A DNA stretch of 26,545 bases, from contig NAOQ01000342.1 in the NCBI GenBank assembly GCA_002751075.1, positions 6,969 through 33,513 of the forward strand, read 5' to 3'. The notes beneath the pieces were generated by a model, which was given only the letters and a program-made list of their open reading frames with translations, was not told the origin of the DNA and did not search any database. Position 1 is the first letter of the stretch. Each line of letters starts with the position of its first letter. The translations under genes were made by a program, and so were the position numbers. This document shows, piece after piece, positions 9,461-19,714 of the stretch. Source of the stretch: Ichthyophonus hoferi. Its lineage: Eukaryota > Opisthokonta > Ichthyosporea > Ichthyophonida > Ichthyophonidae.

Positions 9461-11811
9461 ATTGTTGGTATTACTGGTACTATGCCCAACTTTTCTTATA
9501 AGACTATAAGATATGTGGGCGGTCCAGATTTATCATTTATACAAAGACTTTGATTGGAGGGGGCATCCCCTGATATGTTTAAAGAAAGAAACAGTTGAAT
9601 CGCCAAGACCATCTATTTGATCCATTATAAAGCCTTTTGACCCAATATTTTTATATATCTCGACACTGTTGGATTTACACAATGAATAGATGTCCAAAAA
9701 AATTTCACGATGCTCTTTTTTATTCTATTAGAAGGTATTATATTGTAAGGAATTATATTATAAGGTATTATATTGCATTCCGTTGGGCACTATGCCATTC
9801 CAAAATCCATACTTGATACTATTTTTTAAAGACGCAAATGGAAAGTTCCGCGGGTGGGACCCAAGTGAACCAGTTAGCACGATACTTGGGTAGATTAAAG
9901 TAAATATTAAATAGTAAAGTATTATACTTTACTCTATTGTGCACGCTAAATTCGATGAGTATGGAGGGAACCTTAAACTAATTGAGAAACGGAGAAACCC
10001 TGAGTTCATAAGAGATATTGCTTATAATTATATTTTATACTACTATGATCTACTCTGCATACATAAACTACTGCTTATTGCCTTCACACTACCAATATTT
10101 ATATATTTTTAAATGCTTGAATTACGTCATAATTGCTGGTATCCCTTATTCAATGACATGAAAAATAATATAGTATCATATTTGTTACAAGAAAATGTAA
10201 AATTTATTAATAATTGGATTCTGATAGTAAACACGGTGAATATTTAATAAAACATTGAGGCATCTGTCTCATCTATGGTTATGGCAGTTATAGGAAACTA
10301 GAGGTCTTACCTTACATGTATCTATTCTATTTTTCCCGGCGCTCTTACAGTTGTAAGAAATTTAAACTGGTAATAACAGGGATTTTAATCCCTCCTTATG
10401 TGAGCACATATGCCTAGGTGAGTGGGAGTCCGGTAACATGTACGCAAATTGAGATTATCCAGTAACAAATTCTCTATCTCTAACACTGTTAATTTTATAA
10501 TTACATCGTTCAATAAATCGCTGGAAGTTTTATCATGTTGTTTAATATATCTATAGCTTTATACTGTTATCTATAGCAGATGCAGGTTTAGTATAAAATT
10601 ATAATAAGGTAATAGGGTCTATCTTAATATTATAAATTCAGTATATCCGGTTGAAATGCTTTCTCGTCTCTCCTCCCAGTAGTGACACCAATCAAAACAT
10701 TTTTTTTATGTAACGATCTGTTCAACGCATCCATCTATCTATTGGCCACCACGTGGGAGGTAGCCTCTACCTATTAATTAATTGGTCTTATGTACCGTTG
10801 TGCCTTGTAACCAAGATTACTGGACAAATTATTGATGACCAATACAGTACGAGATCCACTGGAATTATGTGCCAGTGCAAGTCTATTTGGTACAGTTTTA
10901 TATTTTCACTTGACCTTGGCAACACAGAATGCCCGCTAAAGTGACTAATAAGAATAAACTTTGGTAAAAGCAATACTTCATATTACTGTTTTCGGTCGAG
11001 TCGGGTCAAGGATAAAAGACGGATAAAGAGATGCGAGAATCATACTAAAATTACTAAATGGATCTTGCGGTTCAAGTTTTTTTTAGACCACAGCATTTTC
11101 TGTTGCTTGTACAAACCTTTTAAATCAATTTCAATGAACGTCCAATTAATTGATAATTTATAAGTGAATGATGGACTTTAGGCAATAGTAGTTTGAATGG
11201 GCTAAGTGCATTTAGACAAATAAAATCATAGTAGTATACATGTATGCAAAACTGTTGCATAACATATTAGGTTTTAAATGCAAAACACAGACAGGTTGAC
11301 GACATGTGTATTATATAAGATAATATAATCAACTTCTTTTCATATACATCTCAGAAGCTAAAGAGAGAAAATTTCAATAGAATTCGTATACTATATTATA
11401 AGCAAATCTAATTTTAACAGAGGTAAATAGTTGATGGATAAATGTATTGGAATACATTAGATCTAAACGTCCGTCTATGAAAACAATAGATTATAATATA
11501 TTATTATAATATAACTGGTTCAATAGGCAAACAGTATCTGCAATGAGAAGAAAAGAAAAAGAGATAGATAGTACTATAATATCAAGAAGATAAGACAAGA
11601 CAATACAATAGGTATATACATATATAACAAAGCAATTACCATAGCATATATAACACGGCCGTAATATAAGAAAGTAGCATAAATACAAGACTGCTTTAAA
11701 ATTGTGCCAATAATATAACACCAATAAATTTAACGGAATATCTGATTGTGATTGTCATGATGTTACAGTGGTAACTCATGTTATATCCTATTGGCTGTAA
11801 TGTGGTTCCGA
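9461..11811. other. AT-rich intergenic DNA 3' of the U2A' gene
   Basis: No gene is supported. The stretch contains the second copy of a dispersed repeat (10240-10323), a CCACGTGG palindrome near 10748-10755, and several AT-rich short-period stretches around 11,300-11,720. The open frames around 10,750-10,975 on both strands are short and unconvincing. Confidence 0.5.
10240..10323 (+). repeat. Dispersed repeat, copy 2
   Basis: This is the relative of 4251-4338, in the same orientation, with shared blocks at both ends and in the middle. The copies are diverged and gapped, so the repeat is old. Confidence 0.4.
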
Positions 11812-14800
11812 TTAATCAACCTCGTCGATCTCCATCTCATTCTCCGGAACCTGTGATTGGATTAATGTCAGGAGGTATAGAGGAAGCGTACTTTATACTA
11901 TACTATATTACACTATATCTCTCATATACTACACAGTATTATATTGAGTAGACAAATAAGTACTATACGATCCTATACACAACAAGGATGGGGTATACAT
12001 ACTACAGGTACAGACAACAGCATAGTCTCATCTGGAATAATTCCACTCTGTAGTATCCCCTCTAGCCGTCTAACCTCATCCAAGGAACTAGCTCGGGCAA
12101 TAGCATCCTGATTGTTATCAAATCGTATGTTAGTATTAGTAGTAGTAGTAGTATTATTAGTATTATTAGTAGTAGTAGAATTAAAGACAAAGGTGGAATG
12201 GTGAAAGGATAACAATATAAAATAATATAGGACAACACACTATAACAAGCATACAATGGGATCAACTTTTTCCACGATAAAGCAATTAAAGTCATAAATT
12301 TTTCCGTTGAATAATTGAAAATATGCGATTAAACCCACCACTCGCAGATCGAGGTATCTCAGGCTTGCAATAGACAATAGACTAGGAATATGACAAAAAT
12401 GAAACTACTATATAAAATATAATACAACATGGTTACTATCAAATAAGTTCTACAATGAAAACATTACTACGGAAAATGGTAAAGTCATGTCAGAAAAGAA
12501 AAGGCGAGCAACTCAATATCAAGAATTAACTGAATATGAAAGCCAAAGAAAACAGTCATTTAAATCACAAAGGGGTAACGAGGGCATAGATCCAATAAGA
12601 ATACAGATTGCAAAGTAACTGTGAATGTGCTTATTGGTAGGTATGTATGATATGGTATGGTATAACATTAAAATAGATCCTACGATCAGATTAATCAGTG
12701 TATAAAACACAATGTATTGTAAAGACAACAATAATAACAATAATAACAATACATTGTCTAATATCATATTATATGATATGATGCCATAGCACTTAATTGA
12801 TCAAACACTATTCCAATATCATAAGATGATAATATAACATTTCCAACTAATTACCCACCTACCAATACAATATATAAATACAATCTACTATACTATACTA
12901 TACTATATACTACAGGGTATAGGGTATACATATTACATATACGTACCTTTATCTTGTTAACCTGCTCGGTAGTCAGCCCACTACTACTACCCGCCTGTTC
13001 CTTCTGTGCATCTACCCTTTCCCTGGCAGCATTCTCATTCCCTACTCCCTCCCCAGGTATATAGGTACGTATGGTCTTGGTTACTTCGTGGCTACCACCT
13101 GGGCCAAAGAGCTTAGCTGCTTCTTCACGCTCCTAAACGGATAAGGTGGGGTTAGTACGGGGTAGTATATTATATGGAGTATGGTAGAGTATTGTGTAGC
13201 AATGTATGGAATGGAGTAGAGTTGGTATGAGGTATAAAGGGTATAGAGGTAGTATAGTGTATGGCAGTATATGGCATTCTATATTGCAAGGTGGTGCATG
13301 CTATGCTGTATTGTATGGTTTATTATCATGGGATAAGCCAGTATTACATATGAGGTATAGGAGTTATAGGAGGTATTGTAGTGTATTATATGATCCTATA
13401 TTAACAAACCCACACATTCTAAAGATTTTATTTATATGTACAGGATTTTTAGCTTTATTGCATTATAGTATATATGATTGGTAAACTAGAAACCAATGAA
13501 GAATTCTGAGGAAAGAAAAAGACAAGGGAGAAAGAAAGAGGGAAATAAAAAGAGCAAGAAAAAAAGAGAAAAAAATTATTATATACCTTTTGTTTTACTC
13601 GTCGGAAATCTACCAATACAACAGAGGGGATGGTATAGATAAGGAATTCACGATAGTGCTTCTTATTGGCTACAGGATTGCGTAGGAAACATACCCTCTT
13701 AAGGGAGGTAAAGTCACCCAAACTGTATAGCGGTTAGGATAGATAGATAGATAAATAGATACATAGAGAGGGAGGGTGGGAGGAAGAGGGCAGTAGATAT
13801 GCGAACGGGGGGATGTGTTAAAGATATGATATTACGTTATATTATAGTATATGATAGCATAATACCATAAAATACAATATATAACCACTAGCATAATACA
13901 TATAGCCCTTCAACAATCCTAACAAACATACACAAACAACAACATCCTAAACATCTTACTAATACTATCCCGCCCTCCCTTCTCACCCTTCCAGATCGGC
14001 AAACTCCTGCAAATTGTTATTGGTTAATATCAATTCTTCCAAATTAGGAAGGCTCTCTTTCAGATGCAGGCTAATCTTAGATATGCGATTATTGTTGGCA
14101 AAGATGGTTTTGACTCGCTTTAGATGAGGGAATCCATCCAGTCGCACAATGTCATTGTCACTAAAATCAATAGTGTCGAATTGGTCCTGCAGATTAAAAA
14201 ATTAAAAAATTAAAAAGAGAATGTTGGGTAAGTTTATACCCAATCCTTCTATATATATTATGCCGTCAATAGTATCGAATTGATCATGGGAATTAAAATT
14301 AAAAATTTAAATAAATATAAAGTAAATAGAAAATAATCATCATAAAAAGATGAAAAAAAAGGAGATTGATTACTGTGCAGGTTGCTAGGTTACCCTTGTA
14401 AAAAAATATTATGACGCCACTAGCATGATATATTTTTGGGAATCTGGCAGGGTTTAGAGAGACATAATTTATCCCATAAGATGAAATATGTGATACGTAT
14501 GACATCATTGGCAATGGTATATGGTATGTAAGCTCAGATATTCTCATATTTTTATTAAATAATGATAGTAAGGATCACCAAATGTGACCATTGGCCTTCT
14601 CAATGACTTAATTAACAGGTGTATGATATTGCATAATTTTGCATGCTATGATGGTCTGTCAATAAGATAATGATCATAAATGATTATAGATATAGATTGT
14701 AGATCTATTACATATCATATTATGTGTAGGTAAATGTGTACGATAGAAAAATGAAAGAAGGATAGGCACATGGTACATGCATACATACATATATACATAC

Positions 14801-16318
14801 TGCATCATACCATATCATGCTATACAATACCATACCGGGTTTTAAATTTTTATCTGGCCTATCATATTTTAGGTATATAAATCTATAGGTATGAGATAGG
14901 ATAGAAAGCATAAATGACTGAGAGAGCAATGGTGCAGACATGCATATATACTACAACATATTATATCATATCATACAATATCATCTTGCTTTAAAAAAGT
15001 TTAAATTTGCCTGACCTATCATATTGTAGATATGACTTTCTGTACTATATATTCCTTTCCCATAGTGACATCTCAAATACATCTCCTTACCCTACAGCTA
15101 ATTACGTATCTCAATATAATTAAACAACCCAATCACAGTATATCGCAATTAATTAAGGAAATTAATTATGTATCGTACATCAAAGTAAAACATGTTAATC
15201 AGTACATATTTTCTAAGGCAGCATAAAGGACTAACCAACCAAACTATATATCTATTAGCCATATAAGGCAATGATGGAGAATATGATAACAATAGAATGA
15301 AAATGGCATGTATGGGTATTATGGTATGCTATAGTATGGCTATACCTTATATATGCTATACATGCTAATAACTAAAAAATACTTAAATATAAGAAATTGG
15401 AATGCAACATTAGGTTGCATTCTATCACTGTCTTTTTATAGCTATTGTATCGTATTGTATTGTATTGTATTGTATTGTATTGTATTGTATTATGATATAA
15501 TATACTGTTATAGTGTAGTGTAGTATATTGTATTATAATGCAATGCAGTTAAGTGTGTGTGCCTGTATGAATGATAGTAATGATGTATATAGTTGTGGGT
15601 ATACATTTAAATACATCCCAACACAACATACATCACATAATACCATACTACATAACAACACCACAATGTGACCAAACAATATATAGAGATATAGTTATGT
15701 ACTTATATAGATATGAAAGAGTATAGTTACTATGGTAACCAGGTGATATTTACCAGTGTGGCTCCCAAGTTCTCAATAGTAGGAATCTTATTCGCTGTAG
15801 ATAATGAGAGGGATAGGGGGTAGGGTTAGGAAGTTGTGTATAAAAAATATATGGAAATGTATTGTGGTATATGTACAGTACCTTATGTTTCATTACATTA
15901 TAGCATACGTGAGCGTAATAGTATAATAGTAAGATAGTAGGATAGTAGGATAGTGTGATAGTAGGATAGTATAATAAGATAATAGTGCGATAGTAGGATG
16001 GTAGGATGGAGTGATAGTAGGATAGTATAATAGTATGATGGAATGATAGTAGAATAGTATAATAGTATGAAGGTGTGATAGTAGGATAGTATGGTAGCAT
16101 ATGTGTGACATTACTAGTACTATGTATTTCGATAATGAGGTTAAGGGGCTAGGGCTAGCTAGGGTTAGGTTATATACGTGCCATATTACCATGCATATAC
16201 ATATATATATATATATAACATCCACAACTTATGTACCTCTCAAATCCAATTCTCTATCCTTCAGAGTATTTAGAAACTGTGGGGCCATCTGTATCAACTC
16301 AGCTGTAACACGAACCAT
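11812..16318 (-). CDS. SNRPA1: U2 small nuclear ribonucleoprotein A' (U2A'/Lea1)
   Basis: U2A' is a core U2 snRNP protein. With U2B'' it binds stem-loop IV of U2 snRNA and supports branch-site recognition in the nucleus. Seven exons on the minus strand, in order: 16318-16237, 15794-15754, 14186-13987, 13722-13587, 13132-12947, 12107-12003, 11850-11812. They total 789 nt (262 aa), and every junction keeps phase with GT-AG ends (donors GTACAT, GTAAAT, GTGAGA, GTATAT, GTACGT, GTATGT). The human protein has 255 aa. Residues 1-41 carry the family N-terminus (MVRVTAELI, LKDRELDLR, NKIPTIENLGATL). Residues 42-130 are the leucine-rich repeats (QFDTIDFSDNDIVRLDGFP, ANNNRI, LEELILTNNNL). The LRR cap follows (LRNPVANKKHYREFLIYTIP, 128-140s). 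Residues 216-240 hold AIARASSLDEVRRLEGILQ with QSGIIP, matching the conserved C-terminal helix, and exon 7 gives the acidic tail VPENEMEIDEVD. Exon 2 is only 41 nt. The start has G at -3 and +4. All key family landmarks are intact. Confidence 0.96.
11851..12002 (-). other. U2A' intron 6 (alternative C-terminus if retained)
   Basis: This 152-nt intron has donor GTATGT and acceptor CCAATCACAG. If it were retained, the frame of exon 6 would run ten codons further to a stop at 11973 and replace the acidic tail. The spliced form is preferred because it restores the acidic C-terminus typical of U2A' proteins. Confidence 0.8.
12126..12180 (+). repeat. TAG/TAT trinucleotide repeat in U2A' intron 5
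   Basis: A run of TAGTAG and TATTAT units lies inside the 839-nt intron 5, close to its 3' splice site (acceptor at 12108-12110 on the minus strand). Further AAT/ACAATA repeats at about 12726-12752 and ACTAT repeats at about 12885-12912 lie in the same intron. Confidence 0.7.
15444..15490 (+). repeat. (GTATT)n pentanucleotide microsatellite
   Basis: About nine near-perfect GTATT units lie within the 1,567-nt intron 2 of the U2A' gene. The same intron also carries CATA-type simple repeats around 14,775-14,800. Confidence 0.85.
15916..16098 (+). repeat. Minisatellite in U2A' intron 1
   Basis: A roughly 10-bp unit (consensus near ATAGTAGGAT, with ATAGTATAAT variants) is repeated about eighteen times inside the 442-nt intron 1. 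On the sense (minus) strand it reads CTATCCTACTAT and is nearly free of G, so it supplies many pyrimidine runs and TACTAT motifs between donor and acceptor. Minus-strand open frames over this array are translations of the repeat, not genes. Confidence 0.85.
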
Positions 16319-16497
16319 GCCTGACACTCTGTAAGGCCTTAACCTAAACAAGTAAATATAAACTATAAATAAAAAATAATGTAAAAATATAATATACTAT
16401 AATAAATAAAAATATAAATAATAATAATAATAATATAATAATAATAATAACATAATCACATGGTAAGATACGTTACAGTTAATAGCGGTTGAGTCAA

Positions 16498-16521
16498 TTT
16501 TAAAGTCACGTGACTTTAAAA
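16498..16521. promoter_or_regulatory. Perfect 24-bp palindrome with GTCACGTGAC core
   Basis: Twelve bases on each side of the centre (between 16509 and 16510) are exactly complementary. The core GTCACGTGAC is an extended E-box/G-box, the site type bound by bHLH-zipper and related factors (Cbf1, USF, MITF/TFE, plant G-box factors). It sits 180 bp upstream of the U2A' start codon, a suitable place for a promoter element. Binding is inferred from motif and position only. Confidence 0.55.
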
Positions 16522-18651
16522 GTGACTTGAATTGGTTTTATTGACCCGTATATATACGAACCATATACGAAGCCGGTATCAGATTCCTTCATCTGTATAT
16601 TTATTTTTACAAAGGGCTTACTTAGATCGACTCGCTAAAGTCAACATAAACAACTTGGCTGAGGCAAGATAAACTTGGCTCTGTATACATTCCTAACATA
16701 AACAAGCATATACACCTCTTATAAAATATTGTAACTATTATGCTTAGTCACACATATTCTTTAGTATATGACAAAAACATATCTAAACCGCTGAGTCTTA
16801 ATTGCACCTAACTCTCTCCACTATCTCTTTCATAAAGAAAAGTCACATAAGCGTTCATATATACCACATTGTACATGTGCTCATTTAACAATACAACACG
16901 CAATTTAATACTTTTTTATGCATTTATACTACTAATAGAGCAGCAACTTGTATATAAATCCTACTATTGTTCTAAGTCCTTTGAACAAGCTGTAAAGATA
17001 ATCAATGCTCAGGGATTAACTCTTGGAACCAATGCGGTTTGAAATATTTTAGAGCCAAAGCCTAATAGCAAGAGAGGGTATTTAAATTTTAGAAGTCGGC
17101 ATCCCAGATAATAACTTATCTACTTACCTATAGATATGCCAATAATTATATAGGTAATTTTTATAAAGTAGTAGTAGGTTTGCATTATGCATCCTACCAA
17201 GGCTTTAAATGAATGGTCAAGTTATATGTTATGGTTATGGTTATGTTGTATTATCTTGGAGATATTTTGGCCTAAAAAGATATTTATTTAACATACGGTC
17301 AGATAGAATGTGGAAAATTTTAAAATCTGAAGCGTATATTGCTGAGTAAGCAAATAGAGAACGGAATAAATTACGTGCAGTTAAATCATAATAAATAATA
17401 AAATTTATAATATAAATAACTATATATTTATAAATGTATTATTAAACTTTATTTAAAAGCTATATTAATATTAAATAATAATGTAATACTAATTAATATT
17501 TTTTGATACATATATATATATATGTTAAACTTAAACGCCCAGGAATATAATTCGATGACACGACCATGCCAATACTGCTTGTCTATACGCGCATAATGTC
17601 AAGTAGTGTTTAATAATAGAAGGGGAGAATTGGCAGTACCTATATATATATATATTTAATTGGGACTTCGTCAATATGGTTTTTTACTAAATGTAATATA
17701 TTATAGCATTTAAAAGTTGGTAGTTCATATTCTACTAAGTAATTACTAAGTGTAGGAACCAAAGCATTCAATGTATCTTTTTCGGTCAATCCTTTATTTA
17801 TCATTTGTTATTATTATTTTCTTATTACCGGAAAAAAAAGAAATTTATTCATAATTAGTATTAATAAGGAGTCTTTGGGAGTAAGTAATGTTTCTTATTG
17901 GAATATAGTTTGGTGCTATCAAGTTTGATAACTAAATCTACTCAGAATAACTTACGTTAATAGCAAACAACCAATAACGCACTAAGTAAGTATCGATCAG
18001 TTAGTAGCGCTCAGGTTATTTGGACTTAATAGAACAGACGGGCTTGGCATTTGAAGAAATTAGATCTTTAAACATAGCCTCATATAGTCAATACATTTTC
18101 ATCACTCACTGATATCGCACTAACTACTATGTGATTGGCTCATATGGAGCCACCCTCTTGTAAAATGTGTTAATATATATTTAATCAATTTAGGTATTTT
18201 TTATAGCTATAATATTTAAGATCACCAGAAAATGTTATTACATATGCAGTTTAGAAAAATAGCTGGTGCAATCAATTGGCGTTAAATACCAATCCAAGAT
18301 TTCTTGATCAAAATTGAACCAGCCAAAGGCAGATTTTTCCCGACTAGTATTATAATGCAAAGATACTCCGTTTTACCACGCCATCCTTGTACTCATCTGA
18401 CCGTGAACTTGATTGTTAACTCGTATAGACTAGTGGTAACGTAATGAATAGTAAGGTTATAAAGGTTTGCATATATATATATATATACTGCGCAAGTTTT
18501 TGGTCACAAAATTATTGGGTTTCCAGTTTGTGCTAGTCGCAATTTATTTATTAAGTAGTTAATTTATCAAACCTAGATTAAAAAATCATAACTATATTCA
18601 ATAATTTTTAATTGATAAATGAAAACCAAACATTAAGATTTTTTTCCATTA

Positions 18652-18840
18652 GTGTCAACTATGCCTAACCATTCCGAGTATTGTAAATATGTGATTGATC
18701 TAAATCAAAGCCGGTCTGTGATTGGTGTAGATGTTTATTTTAGGGACTATTATTATGTAGAGTATAAGAAAAACAACTCTTCAAGCACGGGGTGGGGAGC
18801 AATGGGATCCAAGATTGCTATGATTTTGTATGACCTCTGA
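18652..18840 (+). other. Possible small exon or ORF, unassigned
   Basis: A pyrimidine tract ending in an acceptor-like TTTTTTTCCATTAG stands just before an open stretch with an ATG at 18661 and a stop at 18838-18840. From that ATG the product would be 59 aa. The peptide is Tyr- and Asn-rich (RSVIGVDVYFRDYYYVEYKK) and ends in a Ser/Gly segment and MILYDL. It resembles beta-rich sequence, but I recognise no family. A second open stretch at about 18,290-18,430 on the same strand could be an upstream exon, but its splice sites are poor. It is kept only as a candidate. Confidence 0.25.
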
Positions 18841-19055
18841 TTGATGTACTTAATTGTGAGGTTTGGTGAAAGTCTTATTTCATCCTTCCAATAGAACAAG
18901 GAATTCCTTTATTCTAAGTATGAAGGGATACAGATAAGATATAAGATCATATTTGCACACCATCAATTTGCAATCATCTTATTGCATTTAACGTTTAGGT
19001 ATACATTTATTGCAATGACATGTTACATAAGGGTAGGATATATGTTTAGATACAA

Positions 19056-19057
<2 letters not shown>

Positions 19058-19094
<37 letters not shown>
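19058..19094 (+). repeat. Compound (TA)n(TG)n microsatellite
   Basis: A short TA run passes directly into about a dozen TG dinucleotides. It lies 0.6 kb upstream of the BTB-WD40 gene. Confidence 0.9.
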
Positions 19095-19095
<1 letters not shown>

Positions 19096-19458
19096 TGATA
19101 GGTTTTCATACATAGGTAGAAGTAGAATTTTATCAAATATATATGAAATAAGCATGTAAGATAATAGAAAGAGATTAAATAAAGCAATATTGAAGGTTGG
19201 AAAAAGTATATACTATAGTGTGATATAATATATATAGGACAATATAACATAATCTAATATAATACAGTATAATGCATTGTTTTACATCGATCGGATGTGA
19301 GCTTGTCGATTAATTTTATCTTAAGATAATGATTGATGTATGTATATATAGAATAATATATAAATATCATTAGATCTTTTATTATAATATTTGATCATCT
19401 TTACATAAGTAAAGATCGATTTAATTCAAGAAAAGTAGTGAAGGTATATATAGCTGCA

Positions 19459-19590
19459 GCTATAGTTATAGTGCAAGTATATAAAGTTAGTTATAGTTAT
19501 AGTATAAGTATATATATATAGTTTTAGATATAGTTATAGTAAGAGTTACAGTTATAGTTGCAGTTATTAGTTATAGTTATAGTTATTTTT
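19459..19590 (+). repeat. Degenerate AGTTAT hexamer repeat upstream of the BTB-WD40 gene
   Basis: TATAGT/AGTTAT units recur through about 130 bp, ending 125 bp before the start codon at 19715. The array may lie in the promoter or the 5' UTR. No specific regulatory role is shown. Confidence 0.75.
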
Positions 19591-19714
19591 GTAGTTGGAA
19601 AACATTATACAAATCTAAACTTGGTTAGAACCAACTGACATTATATATTATACCTAGTAAATTCGTAAACCTAGCTTAAATCGCATCGAAAAGAGAATAT
19701 ACTTACATATAGGT

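Larger units (their letters stand above)
16319..19714. other. Intergenic region between divergent U2A' and BTB-WD40 genes
   Basis: Both flanking genes point outward, so this 3.4-kb stretch must hold both promoters. Near the U2A' side are a trinucleotide AAT run (about 16410-16450), the palindrome at 16498-16521 and a CGTATATATACG palindrome at about 16546-16557. Near the BTB side are a (TA)n(TG)n run at about 19058-19094 and AGTTAT repeats at 19459-19590. A possible exon lies at 18652-18840. The rest, about 16,600-18,280 and 18,850-19,050, shows nothing identifiable. Confidence 0.6.

Noticed and set aside
9476-9795. Possible terminal inverted repeats TACTATGCCCAAC / GTTGGGCACTATG
   Set aside because: Only 10 of 13 positions agree and no flanking duplication is visible. 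This is within chance for the window.
11973-12215. Minus-strand 80-codon frame taken as a gene
   Set aside because: It is U2A' exon 6 with intron sequence on both sides. Its N-terminal Thr/Asn run is the intronic trinucleotide repeat.
13206-13484. Plus-strand 92-codon frame rich in Tyr and Arg
   Set aside because: It lies within U2A' intron 4 on the opposite strand, in TATAGGTATAG-type low-complexity DNA, with no family resemblance.
15750-16225. Minus-strand open frames of 110-116 codons rich in Tyr, Ser, Thr and Leu
   Set aside because: They translate the 10-bp minisatellite in U2A' intron 1. Only the 41-nt exon 2 inside this interval is real coding sequence.
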